64,000 bases of DNA from Methylobacterium sp. Leaf108 (lineage in GTDB: Bacteria; Pseudomonadota; Alphaproteobacteria; Rhizobiales; Beijerinckiaceae), in assembly GCF_001423265.1 (NCBI RefSeq), contig NZ_LMND01000003.1, positions 2,649 to 66,648 on the forward strand, written 5' to 3'. The notes below the pieces were generated by a model. The model saw only the letters and a program-made list of their open reading frames with translations, ran no database searches and was not told the origin of the DNA. Both the position numbers and the translations under genes were made by a program. Each line of letters starts with the position of its first letter. Position 1 is the stretch's first letter. Shown here one piece after another: positions 53,686-63,360 of the stretch.

Positions 53686-55071
53686 GTGGCGCAAGCCTAT
53701 CCTTCTCCCGCCTCCGCGCTCCCCGCCGGAGCGCCCCCCCGCCGGGACGCCTCGCCGTATCCGGAGATCCTCAAGGACTGCGCGCTGTTCGCCCTGGTGA
53801 CCCTGGGGCTCTCGATCCCCATCGTCGCCATCCGCACCGACCTCGGCCAGGGCACCGGCCTCTTCCTCACCACCCGCTGGGGCGCCGTGGCGGTTTTGTG
53901 CGCGGCGGTGTTCGCCTTGCGCCTCGTGCAGCGCCTGATCCTGCTGCGGGTCGGGCGGCGCCGGACCGCGGCGCAGGCGCGCCAGGCCGCCAGCGGGCTC
54001 GCCGCCCCCGTGAGCCGGCTCGCCGCGATCCTGTCGCCCCTGACGCTGGGCCTCGCGCTGTTCCTGCCCGTCCTGGCGGTGGTCGGCGGCGGCGGCCTCA
54101 GCGAGGGCCGCTACTGGATCGATCTGGGCATCCTCATCCTCACCTACGTCATGCTCGGCTGGGGGCTGAACATCGTGGTCGGCCTCGCGGGCCTGCTCGA
54201 CCTCGGCTACGTCGCCTTCTACGCGGTGGGAGCCTACACCTACGCCCTGTGCGCGACGGTGTTCGGCCTGTCGTTCTGGGTCTGCCTGCCGCTCGCCGGC
54301 CTGTTCGCGGCGGCCTTCGGCGTCTTCCTCGGCTTTCCGGTGCTGCGCCTGCGCGGCGACTACCTCGCCATCGTGACCCTGGCCTTCGGCGAGATCATCC
54401 GCCTCGTCCTCATCAACTGGGTCGACTTTTCCGGCGGGGCCGCGGGCCTGTCCTCGATACCCCGCGCCAGCTTCTTCGGCATTCCCTTCACGGCCGGCGA
54501 AGGCGGGTTCGCCGCCACCTTCGGGCTCGACTTCAACCCGATGCACCGGGTCGTCTTCCTCTACTACCTGATCCTGGTGCTCGCGCTGATCACCAACCTC
54601 GTCACCCTGCGCATGCGCCGCCTGCCGCTGGGGCGCGCCTGGGAGGCCCTGCGCGAGGACGAGATCGCCTGCCGGTCGCTGGGCATCGACACCACCATGA
54701 CCAAGCTCACCGCCTTCGCGCTGGGCGCGATGTTCGCGGGCTTCGCCGGCTCGTTCTTCGCCGTGCGCCAGGGCTTCGTCTCGCCTGAGAGCTTCAACTT
54801 CCTGGAGAGCGCGATCATCCTGGCCATCGTGGTGCTCGGCGGCATGGGCAGCCAGATCGGGGTCGCCATCGCCGCCATCGTCATGGTCGGGGCGCCCGAG
54901 ATGCTGCGCAACCTCGGCTTCCTGAGCGCGGTGTTCGGCGAGGGTTTCGACCCCAACGAGTACCGCCTGCTCCTGTTCGGCCTCGCCATGGTGGCGATGA
55001 TGGTGTTCCGCCCGCGCGGCCTCATCTCCGAGCGCGAGCCCTCGGTGCGCCTGAGCGAGCGGGCACGATGA
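53686..55071 (+). CDS. livM: Branched-chain amino acid ABC transporter permease (LivM)
   Basis: GTG start 1 nt after the livH stop. 461 aa, longer than the usual 330-420 because of an extra N-terminal membrane segment and linker ([41 protein letters not shown]). Core motifs are [58 protein letters not shown] and the EAA loop [18 protein letters not shown]. The final part is [15 protein letters not shown]. It forms the pore with LivH. Confidence 0.93.
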   Translation: MAQAYPSPASALPAGAPPRRDASPYPEILKDCALFALVTLGLSIPIVAIRTDLGQGTGLFLTTRWGAVAVLCAAVFALRLVQRLILLRVGRRRTAAQARQAASGLAAPVSRLAAILSPLTLGLALFLPVLAVVGGGGLSEGRYWIDLGILILTYVMLGWGLNIVVGLAGLLDLGYVAFYAVGAYTYALCATVFGLSFWVCLPLAGLFAAAFGVFLGFPVLRLRGDYLAIVTLAFGEIIRLVLINWVDFSGGAAGLSSIPRASFFGIPFTAGEGGFAATFGLDFNPMHRVVFLYYLILVLALITNLVTLRMRRLPLGRAWEALREDEIACRSLGIDTTMTKLTAFALGAMFAGFAGSFFAVRQGFVSPESFNFLESAIILAIVVLGGMGSQIGVAIAAIVMVGAPEMLRNLGFLSAVFGEGFDPNEYRLLLFGLAMVAMMVFRPRGLISEREPSVRLSERAR

Positions 55072-55925
55072 GCGGGCTCGTCGATCCCATCCTGGTCGTC
55101 GACCACCTCACCATGCGCTTCGGCGGGCTGGTGGCGGTGGACGACCTCTCCTTCGCGGTCGGGCGCGGCGACATCACCGCGCTCATCGGCCCCAACGGGG
55201 CCGGCAAGACCACGGTCTTCAACTGCATCACCGGCTTCTACAAGCCGACCGAGGGCATGATCACCCTGCGCCGGGCCGACGGGTCGACCTACCTGCTCGA
55301 GCGCCTGCCCGGCCACGACGTCAACCGCCGCGCCGGGGTGGCGCGCACCTTCCAGAACATCCGCCTGTTCCCGCGCATGACCGTGCTCGAGAACCTGCTC
55401 GTGGCCATGCACAAGCCCCTGATGAAGGCCTCCGGCTTCAGCCTCGCGGGCATCCTCGGCTTTCCCGGCTACGCCCGCGCCGAGCGGGCCGGCATCGAGA
55501 AGGCGCGGGCCTGGCTCGAGCGCATCGATCTCGTCGAGCGTGCCGACGACGAGGCCGGCGACCTGCCCTACGGCGACCAGCGCCGCCTGGAGATCGCCCG
55601 CGCGATGTGCACCGACCCGGTGCTGCTCTGCCTCGACGAGCCGGCCGCCGGCCTCAACCCGCGCGAATCGGCCGACCTCAACACCCTGCTGCGCCTGATC
55701 CGCGACGAGCACGACACCTCGGTGCTCCTGATCGAGCACGACATGTCGGTGGTGATGCAGATCTCCGACCGGATCGTGGTGCTCGACTACGGCCTCAAGA
55801 TCGCCGACGGCACCCCCGACCAGATCCGCACCGACACCCGCGTCATCGCCGCCTACCTCGGGGTCGACGACGAGGAGGTCGAGGCGGTGGAGGCCGAAGT
55901 CGGGCTCACGGGGACGCAGGCATGA
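55068..55925 (+). CDS. livG: Branched-chain amino acid ABC transporter ATPase
   Basis: ABC ATPase with Walker [16 protein letters not shown]-loop [12 protein letters not shown], signature-like segment [15 protein letters not shown] (LivG-type variant of LSGGQ), Walker [14 protein letters not shown] and switch [11 protein letters not shown]. 285 aa. It overlaps livM by 4 nt and drives uptake together with LivF. Insertion [13 protein letters not shown] is typical of LivG. Confidence 0.95.
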   Translation: MSGLVDPILVVDHLTMRFGGLVAVDDLSFAVGRGDITALIGPNGAGKTTVFNCITGFYKPTEGMITLRRADGSTYLLERLPGHDVNRRAGVARTFQNIRLFPRMTVLENLLVAMHKPLMKASGFSLAGILGFPGYARAERAGIEKARAWLERIDLVERADDEAGDLPYGDQRRLEIARAMCTDPVLLCLDEPAAGLNPRESADLNTLLRLIRDEHDTSVLLIEHDMSVVMQISDRIVVLDYGLKIADGTPDQIRTDTRVIAAYLGVDDEEVEAVEAEVGLTGTQA

Positions 55926-55935
55926 AGAGCCCAGC

Positions 55936-56714
<779 letters not shown>

Positions 56715-56718
<4 letters not shown>

Positions 56719-57062
56719 CCGAGGACATCCCCCACGATCTGCCTACCCTCTGGGTGTTCGTCCTCGTCACCGTGACCTTAGGCGGCGGGGCGGCCTGGAT
56801 GACGGGGGCCGGCATCGCGCGCGGGTGGCGGCCGTTCTGGCAATGCCTGCTGGCGCTGCTGCTCGTGGCGGCGGTCGCGCGCTTCCTGCACTACGCGCTG
56901 TTCGAGCAACCGCTGCTCTCAGGGATGGGCTTTGCCCTCGACGCCATCGTCATCCTCGCGATCGGGGCGGCGAGCTATCGTGCCACGCGCACGCGGCAGA
57001 TGACGACGCAGTACCGCTGGCTCTACGAACGGACGGGTCCGCTGACTTGGCGGGTCCGCTGA
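56715..57062 (+). CDS. DUF6867 membrane protein, 115 aa
   Basis: Start TTG at 56715 is supported by GAAGGAGG about 6 nt upstream and by overlap with the livF stop. Three hydrophobic segments (TLWVFVLVTVTLGGGAAWMTG, FWQCLLALLLVAAVARFL, MGFALDAIVILAIGAASYR) and a C-terminal tail QYRWLYERTGPLTWRVR. This family occurs after livF in many alphaproteobacterial liv operons; it is presumably an accessory subunit, role unknown. Confidence 0.85.
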
Positions 57063-57135
57063 TCTGACGCCCGCGCACAACTTCGCTTTCACGCGGCCGG
57101 CGGGTGAGCCCGACCGGCCCAGAGGGGAAACACCG

Positions 57136-58257
57136 ATGAGAACACTGCTCCGCACCGGCGTCGCACTCGGCCTCCTGATGTCGGCGACCCATGCCATGGC
57201 CGACATCAAGATCGGCATCGTCGCGCCGATCACCGGCCCCAACGCGGCCTTCGGCGCCCAGATCAAGAACGGCGCCACCCAGGCGGTGGAGGACATCAAC
57301 AAGGCCGGCGGCATCAACGGCGAGAAGATCGTATTGTCGGTGGGCGACGACGCCTCCGACCCCAAGCAGGGCGTCTCGGTGGCCAACAAGTTCGCCTCGG
57401 AGGGCGTGAAGGCCGTGGTCGGCGCCTTCAATTCCGGCGTCTCGATCCCGACCTCCGACGCGCTGCAGGAGGCGGGCATCGTCCAAATCAGCCCCGCGTC
57501 CACCGCGATCAAGTTCACCGAGCGCGGCAACTGGAACACCTTCCGCACCTGCGGCCGCGACGACCAGCAGGGCGGCGTCGCCGGCGCCTACCTGGCGGAC
57601 AAGTTCAAGGGCAAGAAGATCGCCATCGTCCACGACAAGAGCCCCTACGGGAAGGGCCTGGCCGACGAGACCCTGAAGGCGCTCAAGGCCAAGGGCGGCT
57701 CCAACGTGATCTACGAGGGCATCAACCCGGGCGAGAAGGACTTCTCGGCCCTCGTGTCGAAGCTCAAGCAGGCGCAGGTCGACGTGGTCTACTACGGCGG
57801 CCTGCACACGGAGGCCGGCCTCATCATCCGCCAGATGCGCGACCAGAGCCTGAACGCCCCGCTCATGGGCGGCGACGGCATCACCGACCGGGAGTTCGTG
57901 CAGATCGCCGGCCCGGGCGCGGAGGGCACCTACATGACCTTCTCGCCCGACGCCCGCAAGAACCCCAAGGCCAAGGCCATCGTCGACGCCTTCAAGGCGC
58001 GCAAGATCGATCCGGAGGCCTACACCCTCTATTCCTACGCCGCCGTGCAGATCCTCCAGGCGGCGATGACGGCCACCAAGTCCTCGGACGGCAAGAAGAT
58101 CGCCGACTACATGCACCAGGGCAAGCCGTTCGACACGGTGATCGGCGACATCTCCTTCGACAAGAAGGGCGACATCACCCGGCCCGACTACGTGATGTAC
58201 GTCTGGAAGAAGGCCCCCGACGGCTCGATCAACTACGCCGGCAACGAGATCGAGTAG
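57136..58257 (+). CDS. livJ: Branched-chain amino acid ABC transporter substrate-binding protein
   Basis: A periplasmic type I binding protein of 373 aa. The signal peptide MRTLLRTGVALGLLMSATHAMA ends before DIKIGIVAPITGPNAAFG. Ligand-site blocks are GDDASDPKQGVSVANKF (S/D-P..A), ISPASTAIKFTERG, RTCGRDDQQGG (amino-acid carboxylate site) and GGLHTEAG. It is the final gene of the operon and would deliver Leu, Ile, Val or relatives to LivHM. RBS AGGGGA is 8 nt upstream. Confidence 0.94.
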   Translation: MRTLLRTGVALGLLMSATHAMADIKIGIVAPITGPNAAFGAQIKNGATQAVEDINKAGGINGEKIVLSVGDDASDPKQGVSVANKFASEGVKAVVGAFNSGVSIPTSDALQEAGIVQISPASTAIKFTERGNWNTFRTCGRDDQQGGVAGAYLADKFKGKKIAIVHDKSPYGKGLADETLKALKAKGGSNVIYEGINPGEKDFSALVSKLKQAQVDVVYYGGLHTEAGLIIRQMRDQSLNAPLMGGDGITDREFVQIAGPGAEGTYMTFSPDARKNPKAKAIVDAFKARKIDPEAYTLYSYAAVQILQAAMTATKSSDGKKIADYMHQGKPFDTVIGDISFDKKGDITRPDYVMYVWKKAPDGSINYAGNEIE

Positions 58258-58306
58258 TCGATCGCCGGCGGCGCCCCCCCTCCCCGCAAGGGGAAGGGGA
58301 GCGCCT

Positions 58307-59647
58307 TCAGGTGGGACGAGGCGGGGCGGTCGAATCGCCGATCGCCGCCATAACGCCTTGCGCCGCCCGCGTGCCTTCCTCGTAGGCGCCGCCGGCGGTG
58401 CCCCATTGCAGACGCGAGAGCGCTTCGCCGGCAAACCAAATCTTGTCCCCCACCGGTTCGGAGAGGGTGGCCCGGGCGCCGGCATGGCCCGGCGGCACCA
58501 CCGCCCAGGAGCCGCGGGCCCACGGGTCGTGGCGCCACTCGCTCACAGCGGGGATCGCGAGGTCGTGGATGGCGCGGTACCCGACGTGCTCGGCGAGCAC
58601 GCTGCGGACGTAGCGGCGTACCCCGTCCGGCCCGCTCCCCGCCGCGTCGAGTTCGGCGGCGGCATGGACGTCGAGTTCGAAGAAGTGGAACGGCGTGCCG
58701 TCGATGTGGGTGAGGAGACCGGGGGGGTTGCGCCGCCCGCCGACCACGCTCGCCAGCCGGTCCGCCCCCCGGAACGGGCAGGACGGCCAGTGCAGCACCG
58801 CATGCTCGTAGATGCCGGTGGAGAACCCGTCGATGGCCGCGCGATGGGCCGGCGGCAGGGCCGGGGCGAACAGGGCGCCGCCGCGCAGGACCATCATCGG
58901 CACGGTGACGATCGCCGCCCTGGCCCGCAGGGTCTCTCCGCCGGCGGTGGCGATCGCCACCCCCTCCCCGCTCCAGTCGATCCCGGTGACGGCGGTGCCG
59001 AGCGCGATCGGCAGCCCCTGCGCGAGACGGGCGAGATAGCCGCCGAAGCCGCCGGCGATGAAGCGGTTGTCGCCGTATTCCATGCTGGGAAAGTCGTGCA
59101 GGGACACCTCGCTCAGGGGCTGGCCCGAGACGAGACCGTGGACGAGCGTCACCCGCTCGCCCCACGGCCCGAGGCCGGGGGGCAGCACGCTCGCGGCCGG
59201 CCGGTCGGGTCCGGGGCGGGCGGCCCCCTCGGTCATCGCCCGGTCGGCCAGGGCGAAGGCGCGACCGAGCGCGCGCTCCTCGTTGCGCCGCGCCCGGCGG
59301 CGCCCGACCCAGAGGTGGCTCTCCTGGGCCGCCACCCGCAACGGCTCGCCCCGCGCCTGCCCGAGGCGCACCAGCGGGTTGATCGGCCCGGCGTGCAGCC
59401 AGTGGCCGCCCAGATCGACCGGGTGGCCGCGCAGCCGGGTCGTCACCAGCCGGCCCCCGACCCGGTCGCGCGCCTCCAGCACCGCCACCGCGACGCCTCG
59501 TTCCGTCAGGGCCCGCGCGGCGGCGATGCCGGCCGCCCCCGCCCCGACCACCACCACCTCGGGGTCCGGCGGCAGGGCGGAGAGGCGCGGGGACACGCTC
59601 GGCCGGAAGTGGGCATGGGCGGGGCGCGCGGAACGGATTGGGATCAT
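58307..59647 (-). CDS. FAD-dependent amine oxidase family protein, 446 aa
   Basis: The FAD-binding Rossmann motif is PEVVVVGAGAAGIAAARALTERG (residues 28-50) followed by LEARDRVGGRLVT and LGGHWLHAG. The C-terminal FAD block is KIWFAGEALSRLQWGTAGGAYEEGTRAA. This is the MAO/flavin-containing polyamine oxidase layout, so it should oxidise an amine or related substrate with oxygen. The substrate is unknown. It is convergent with the liv operon, separated by about 50 nt with a GC-rich run. Confidence 0.9.
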   Translation of the reverse strand: MIPIRSARPAHAHFRPSVSPRLSALPPDPEVVVVGAGAAGIAAARALTERGVAVAVLEARDRVGGRLVTTRLRGHPVDLGGHWLHAGPINPLVRLGQARGEPLRVAAQESHLWVGRRRARRNEERALGRAFALADRAMTEGAARPGPDRPAASVLPPGLGPWGERVTLVHGLVSGQPLSEVSLHDFPSMEYGDNRFIAGGFGGYLARLAQGLPIALGTAVTGIDWSGEGVAIATAGGETLRARAAIVTVPMMVLRGGALFAPALPPAHRAAIDGFSTGIYEHAVLHWPSCPFRGADRLASVVGGRRNPPGLLTHIDGTPFHFFELDVHAAAELDAAGSGPDGVRRYVRSVLAEHVGYRAIHDLAIPAVSEWRHDPWARGSWAVVPPGHAGARATLSEPVGDKIWFAGEALSRLQWGTAGGAYEEGTRAAQGVMAAIGDSTAPPRPT

Positions 59648-59797
59648 GAAACACCCTGGACGGGACGAGGAGCCGGCCGGGGTCCTCCAGCGCATGGGGA
59701 GGACGGGCGGGCCGCGGCCTTGCCCCGGCGCCGGGGCGAGGCCAGATGCTGGGCGCAGGCGGACGCCGCCATCGGCGTCCGCATCGGGGATTCGTCC

Positions 59798-60514
59798 ATG
59801 CTGATCAAGGCCTCCCTCGCCGCCCTGAGACAGGTGTTCTCGCCGCCCCTGCGGGCGATCCTGTGGAAGTCGCTGGCGCTCACCATCGGCATCCTGGCGG
59901 TGATCTGGTTCGCACTGACGCGGCTCATCGCGTGGTTCCTCGCCAACCACCACCTCTCGGCGGATTATCCCTTCCTCGACACCCTCGCCTTCTTCTTCGC
60001 GGGGGCCGGCCTGTTCGTGGCGCTGGCCTACCTGATGCCGGCGGTCTCGATCCTGGTGGCGGGCTACTTCCTGGACGACGCCGCCGCCATCGTCGAGGCC
60101 ACCGACTTTCCCGGCGAGCCGCCCGGCCGGGCGATGCCGCTCGGCCAATCGATGCTCTACACCGCGCGCTTCGCCGGGCTGGCGCTGCTGGTCAACCTCG
60201 TGGCGCTGATCCTGTTCTTCGTGCCGGGGGTGAACCTCGTGGCGTTCTTCGGCGCCAACACCTACCTGCTCGGCCGCGAGTATTTCGAGCTCGCCGCCGC
60301 CCGCTTCCGCGGGCTGGACGAGGCCGGCGCCATGCGCCGCCACCATTCCTTCACCGCCATGAGCGCGGGCGCGCTGCTGGCCGGGCTGATGGTGGTGCCC
60401 ATCCTCAACCTACTGACCCCGCTGTTCGGCATCGCCCTGATGGTCCACGTCCACAAGGGCCTGAGCCGGCGGGCGGAGCTGACCGGGCCGGAGGTGCAGG
60501 GGCGGCTGCGGTAG
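59798..60514 (+). CDS. EI24/CysZ-like membrane protein, 238 aa
   Basis: Start MLIKASLAALRQVFSPPLRAILWKSLALTIGILAVIWFAL. The EI24 domain shows four membrane segments (...FFFAGAGLFVALAYLMPAVSILVAGYFLDD, LLVNLVALILFFVPGVNLVAFFGANTYLLGREYFEL and MSAGALLAGLMVVPILNLLTPLFGIALMVH). YFLDDAA and REYFEL motifs match EI24/CysZ. E. coli CysZ takes up sulfate; here the substrate is only inferred. No cys gene is next to it. Confidence 0.82.
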   Translation: MLIKASLAALRQVFSPPLRAILWKSLALTIGILAVIWFALTRLIAWFLANHHLSADYPFLDTLAFFFAGAGLFVALAYLMPAVSILVAGYFLDDAAAIVEATDFPGEPPGRAMPLGQSMLYTARFAGLALLVNLVALILFFVPGVNLVAFFGANTYLLGREYFELAAARFRGLDEAGAMRRHHSFTAMSAGALLAGLMVVPILNLLTPLFGIALMVHVHKGLSRRAELTGPEVQGRLR

Positions 60515-60523
60515 GCGCGAGGT

Positions 60524-61747
60524 TCAGTCCCGCGTGCCCCAGCGCGTGCCCATCCGGCTCGGCGCCGAGGCGTCGGGGCCGATGGCCGGGCCGCTGGGGC
60601 GCTGCACGCCCGACGCGGGCATCGGCTCGGGCGCGGAGGTGGGCGCCACCTCGACCTCGGCCGGGCGGGCTGCGGTGGTGAACTGGCCGGCCTTGCGGAA
60701 GCGCCAGAGGTAGCCCGGCACCACCGCCTCCAGGGCGGTGGGCACGACGCCCAGCGCCGTAATGGTGCGCCCCTCCGCCTCGGCGGCCTCCGAGACGACG
60801 TTGTCGGTCTGGAGCAGGGTGACCTGGTCGCGGGTGAGCTTGAGGGCGTCGGGCAGGAGGCCGAGCGACAGGGTGTCGACGATCTCCAGCATCCGGGCCT
60901 GGAGGTTGGCCGCCAGCAGCGGCAGCGCCACCACCGGGCGCCGGCGCATGGTCGTCTCCAGCATGTAGCGCACCAGCGCCTCGAGGGTGCGGATCTCGGG
61001 GCCGCCGAGTTCGTAGACCGTGCCGCCGGGGACCTTGCCGTCCACCGCCCGGGCCACGGCCTCGGCGACGTCGCCCACGAACACCGGCTGGAACCGGGTC
61101 TCGGCGCCGGCGAGCGGCAGCACCGGCAGGGCCCGGGCGAGGCCCGCGAAGCGGTTGAAGAAGCTGTCGCCCGGCCCGAAAACGATGGAGGGCCGGAACA
61201 CCACGGCGTCGGGCCGGGCGGCGAAGACCTGCGCTTCGCCCAGCGCCTTGGAGCGGGCGTATTGCGACGCGGACTGGGCGTCGGCGCCCAGCGCCGAGAC
61301 ATGGACGAGGTGGGCACCCACCGCGGCCGCCGCGCGGGCGATGGCCCCGGCTCCCTCCGCCTGCAACCCCGAAAAACTCTGGCGCCCGCTCTCCTGCAGG
61401 ATGCCCACGAGGTTGACGACGATGTCGGCGCCCGCCACCGCCTGCGCGATCGACTGCGGATAGCGCAGGTTGGCCTGGACGGCGACGATCTGGCCGACCT
61501 TGCCCAGCGGCTGCAGGAACAGGGCGAGGTCGGGCCGGCGCACGGCGACGCGGATGCGGTAGCCGCGCTTGGCCAGCGCCCGCACCACGTGCCGCCCGAG
61601 GAAGCCGGACCCGCCGAACACGGTCACGAGGCGTGTCGCGGCCGGGGTCAACGGCCCGGCGCCGGGCATGGCCTGGGAAATTCCGGTCTGGGAAATCCTG
61701 GTCTGGGAAACCCCGGTCTGGGAAACGGTCTCTGGAAGGTCGGTCAT
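60524..61747 (-). CDS. NDUFA9-like NAD(P)-binding epimerase-type protein
   Basis: A Rossmann protein of 407 aa with TVFGGSGFLGRHVVRALAKRG (NAD-binding, residues 41-61), GADIVVNLVGI, HVSALGADAQSASQYARSKALGE (Y-x3-K) and VFRPSIVFGPGDSFFNRFA. This is the complex I NDUFA9 subunit family of short-chain dehydrogenase relatives common in alphaproteobacteria. Role in complex I assembly or quinone binding is suggested for relatives only. The N-terminus is four tandem SQT(G/R)(V/I)-type repeats encoded by 15-bp units. A start further in (MPGAGPLTP) cannot be ruled out. Confidence 0.88.
   Translation of the reverse strand: MTDLPETVSQTGVSQTRISQTGISQAMPGAGPLTPAATRLVTVFGGSGFLGRHVVRALAKRGYRIRVAVRRPDLALFLQPLGKVGQIVAVQANLRYPQSIAQAVAGADIVVNLVGILQESGRQSFSGLQAEGAGAIARAAAAVGAHLVHVSALGADAQSASQYARSKALGEAQVFAARPDAVVFRPSIVFGPGDSFFNRFAGLARALPVLPLAGAETRFQPVFVGDVAEAVARAVDGKVPGGTVYELGGPEIRTLEALVRYMLETTMRRRPVVALPLLAANLQARMLEIVDTLSLGLLPDALKLTRDQVTLLQTDNVVSEAAEAEGRTITALGVVPTALEAVVPGYLWRFRKAGQFTTAARPAEVEVAPTSAPEPMPASGVQRPSGPAIGPDASAPSRMGTRWGTRD
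61673..61732. repeat. Four tandem 15-bp repeats in the epimerase 5' end
   Basis: Units start at 61673, 61688, 61703 and 61718 with CTGGGAAATTCCGGT-like sequence. They encode repeated five-residue units (SQTGV/SQTRI/SQTGI) on the minus strand. Copy number is likely to vary between strains. Confidence 0.85.
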
Positions 61748-61948
61748 CGCTGATCCCGAAAGACGGCCCGGAGCGGGGTCTGCCGCGCTCGCGCGAAGGG
61801 ATCGCGGCCGGCGCCGGTCCCGTGCGCAGCGCTATGTAGAGCAGTTCCAGCCCGAACGGGAGCCGCCGCGGGCCGCGAAAACACGCGACGTCGCGGCCCC
61901 GGACGGGACGCATGGCGCCAAGCGGCCCGACGGTGGTATCGACGCCCG

Positions 61949-62644
61949 ATGCTGCAGACCTTCGGCGAGGCCTTCTCGCTCCTCGCAACCCTCGACCGGG
62001 ACGTGGTGGCCATCGCCGCCCTGAGCCTGCGCGTCAGCGCCTCGGCGGTGGCGATCGCCGCCCTCGTCGGGATTCCCCTGGGCGCCCTCGTCGCCCTGGT
62101 GGACTGGCGCGGGCGCCAGGCGGTGGTGGCGCTCCTCAACGCGGCCATGGGCCTGCCGCCGGTGATCGTCGGCCTCGTGCTTTACCTCCTGCTGTCCCGC
62201 TCCGGCCCGCTGGGGGCCCTCGGGCTCCTGTTCAGCCCCACCGCGATGATCGCGGCGCAGGCGGTGCTGGTGACGCCCCTGGTGGCGGCGCTGGCCCGCC
62301 AGACCGTCGCCGATGCCGACGGGCAGTTGGGCGAGCAGCTGCGCTCGCTGCGCCTGTCCCTGTGGCAGCGCATCCTGGTGCTGATCTACGACGTGCGCTT
62401 CTCCCTCGTCACCATCGTGCTGGCCGCCTTCGGGCGGGCGATGTCGGAGATCGGCGCGGTGCTGGTGGTGGGCGGCAACATCGCCGGGCACACCCGCACC
62501 ATGACCACCGCGATCTCGCTGGAGACCCAGAAGGGCGACCTGCCCCTGGCGCTGGCCTTCGGGCTGGTGCTGATGGCCCTCGTGATCGCCGTCAACGCCG
62601 CGGCGGCCGTGCTGCGCGGCTACGCCGCCCGCGCCTACGGATGA
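61949..62644 (+). CDS. tupB: Tungstate ABC transporter permease
   Basis: A 231-residue permease with about five helices (VVAIAALSLRVSASAVAIAALVGIPLGALVAL, ALLNAAMGLPPVIVGLVLYLLL, LVLMALVIAVNAAAAVLRG). The EAA-type loop GEQLRSLRLSLWQRILVLIYDV and the segment AFGRAMSEIGAVLVVGGNIAG are typical of TupB/WtpB and not of the longer ModB. It is the first gene of the operon here (order B, C, A), whereas tupA is usually first. Tungsten would serve tungsten-dependent formate dehydrogenase, known in Methylobacterium; that enzyme is not in the window. Confidence 0.9.
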   Translation: MLQTFGEAFSLLATLDRDVVAIAALSLRVSASAVAIAALVGIPLGALVALVDWRGRQAVVALLNAAMGLPPVIVGLVLYLLLSRSGPLGALGLLFSPTAMIAAQAVLVTPLVAALARQTVADADGQLGEQLRSLRLSLWQRILVLIYDVRFSLVTIVLAAFGRAMSEIGAVLVVGGNIAGHTRTMTTAISLETQKGDLPLALAFGLVLMALVIAVNAAAAVLRGYAARAYG

Positions 62645-63360
62645 GCGGCCCCGCCGCCATCGTCCGCCTCGCGGGCCTGCGCTACGAGGCCGGGGGCCGC
62701 ACCATCCTCGACGGCCTCGACCTGACGCTCGAGGGCACCGGCATCACCGCCCTCGTCGGCCCCAACGGCGCGGGCAAGAGCGTGACGCTTCGGATGATCG
62801 ACGGGCTGCTGGCGCCGCAGGCCGGCACCGTCGAGACCGGCGCCCTGCGCCGCGCCTTCGTGTTCCAGCGCCCGCCCCTGGTGCGCACCAGCGCGGCGCG
62901 CAACGTCGCCCTGGCCCTGGCGCCGCTCGGGCTCTCGGGGGCCGAGCGCAGGGCCCGCGTGGCGCAGGCCCTCGCGCGGGTCGGCCTCCTCGACCGGGCC
63001 GGCGACCCGGCGCCGAAGCTGTCGGGCGGCGAGCAGCAGCGCCTGGCGCTGGCCCGCGCCTGGGCGACCCGGCCCGGCCTCCTCCTCCTCGACGAGCCCA
63101 CCGCCAGCCTCGATCCCGCCGCCACCGCGACCGTGGAGACGCTGGTGGCCGAGATGGCGGCGGAGGGCATCGCCGTGGTGCTGGTGTCGCACAACCTCGC
63201 CCAGGTGGCGCGGCTGGCCGAACACGTCGTCGTGCTTGCCGCCGGCCGCGTGGTCGAGCAGGGTCCGGTCCGACAGGTTCTCGGCGCACCGCGATCGGCG
63301 CAGGCCCGGGCCTACATCAAGGGAGAGTTCTCATGGGAATCGGCCGTCGCAGCCTCCTGA
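62641..63360 (+). CDS. tupC: Tungstate ABC transporter ATPase
   Basis: ABC ATPase, 239 aa: Walker A VGPNGAGKSVTLR (residues about 40-52), Q-loop VFQRPPLV, signature LSGGEQQRLALARA, Walker B LLLLDEPTASLDP and switch VLVSHNLAQV. It overlaps tupB by 4 nt. There is no C-terminal molybdate-binding (TOBE) domain, which separates it from ModC. Confidence 0.93.
   Translation: MSGPAAIVRLAGLRYEAGGRTILDGLDLTLEGTGITALVGPNGAGKSVTLRMIDGLLAPQAGTVETGALRRAFVFQRPPLVRTSAARNVALALAPLGLSGAERRARVAQALARVGLLDRAGDPAPKLSGGEQQRLALARAWATRPGLLLLDEPTASLDPAATATVETLVAEMAAEGIAVVLVSHNLAQVARLAEHVVVLAAGRVVEQGPVRQVLGAPRSAQARAYIKGEFSWESAVAAS

Noticed and set aside
58258-58306. Terminator at CCCCTCCCCGCAAGGGGAAGGGG
   Set aside because: The pairing is limited to GCAA-closed CCCC/GGGG with mismatches beyond; it may work weakly but is not convincing.
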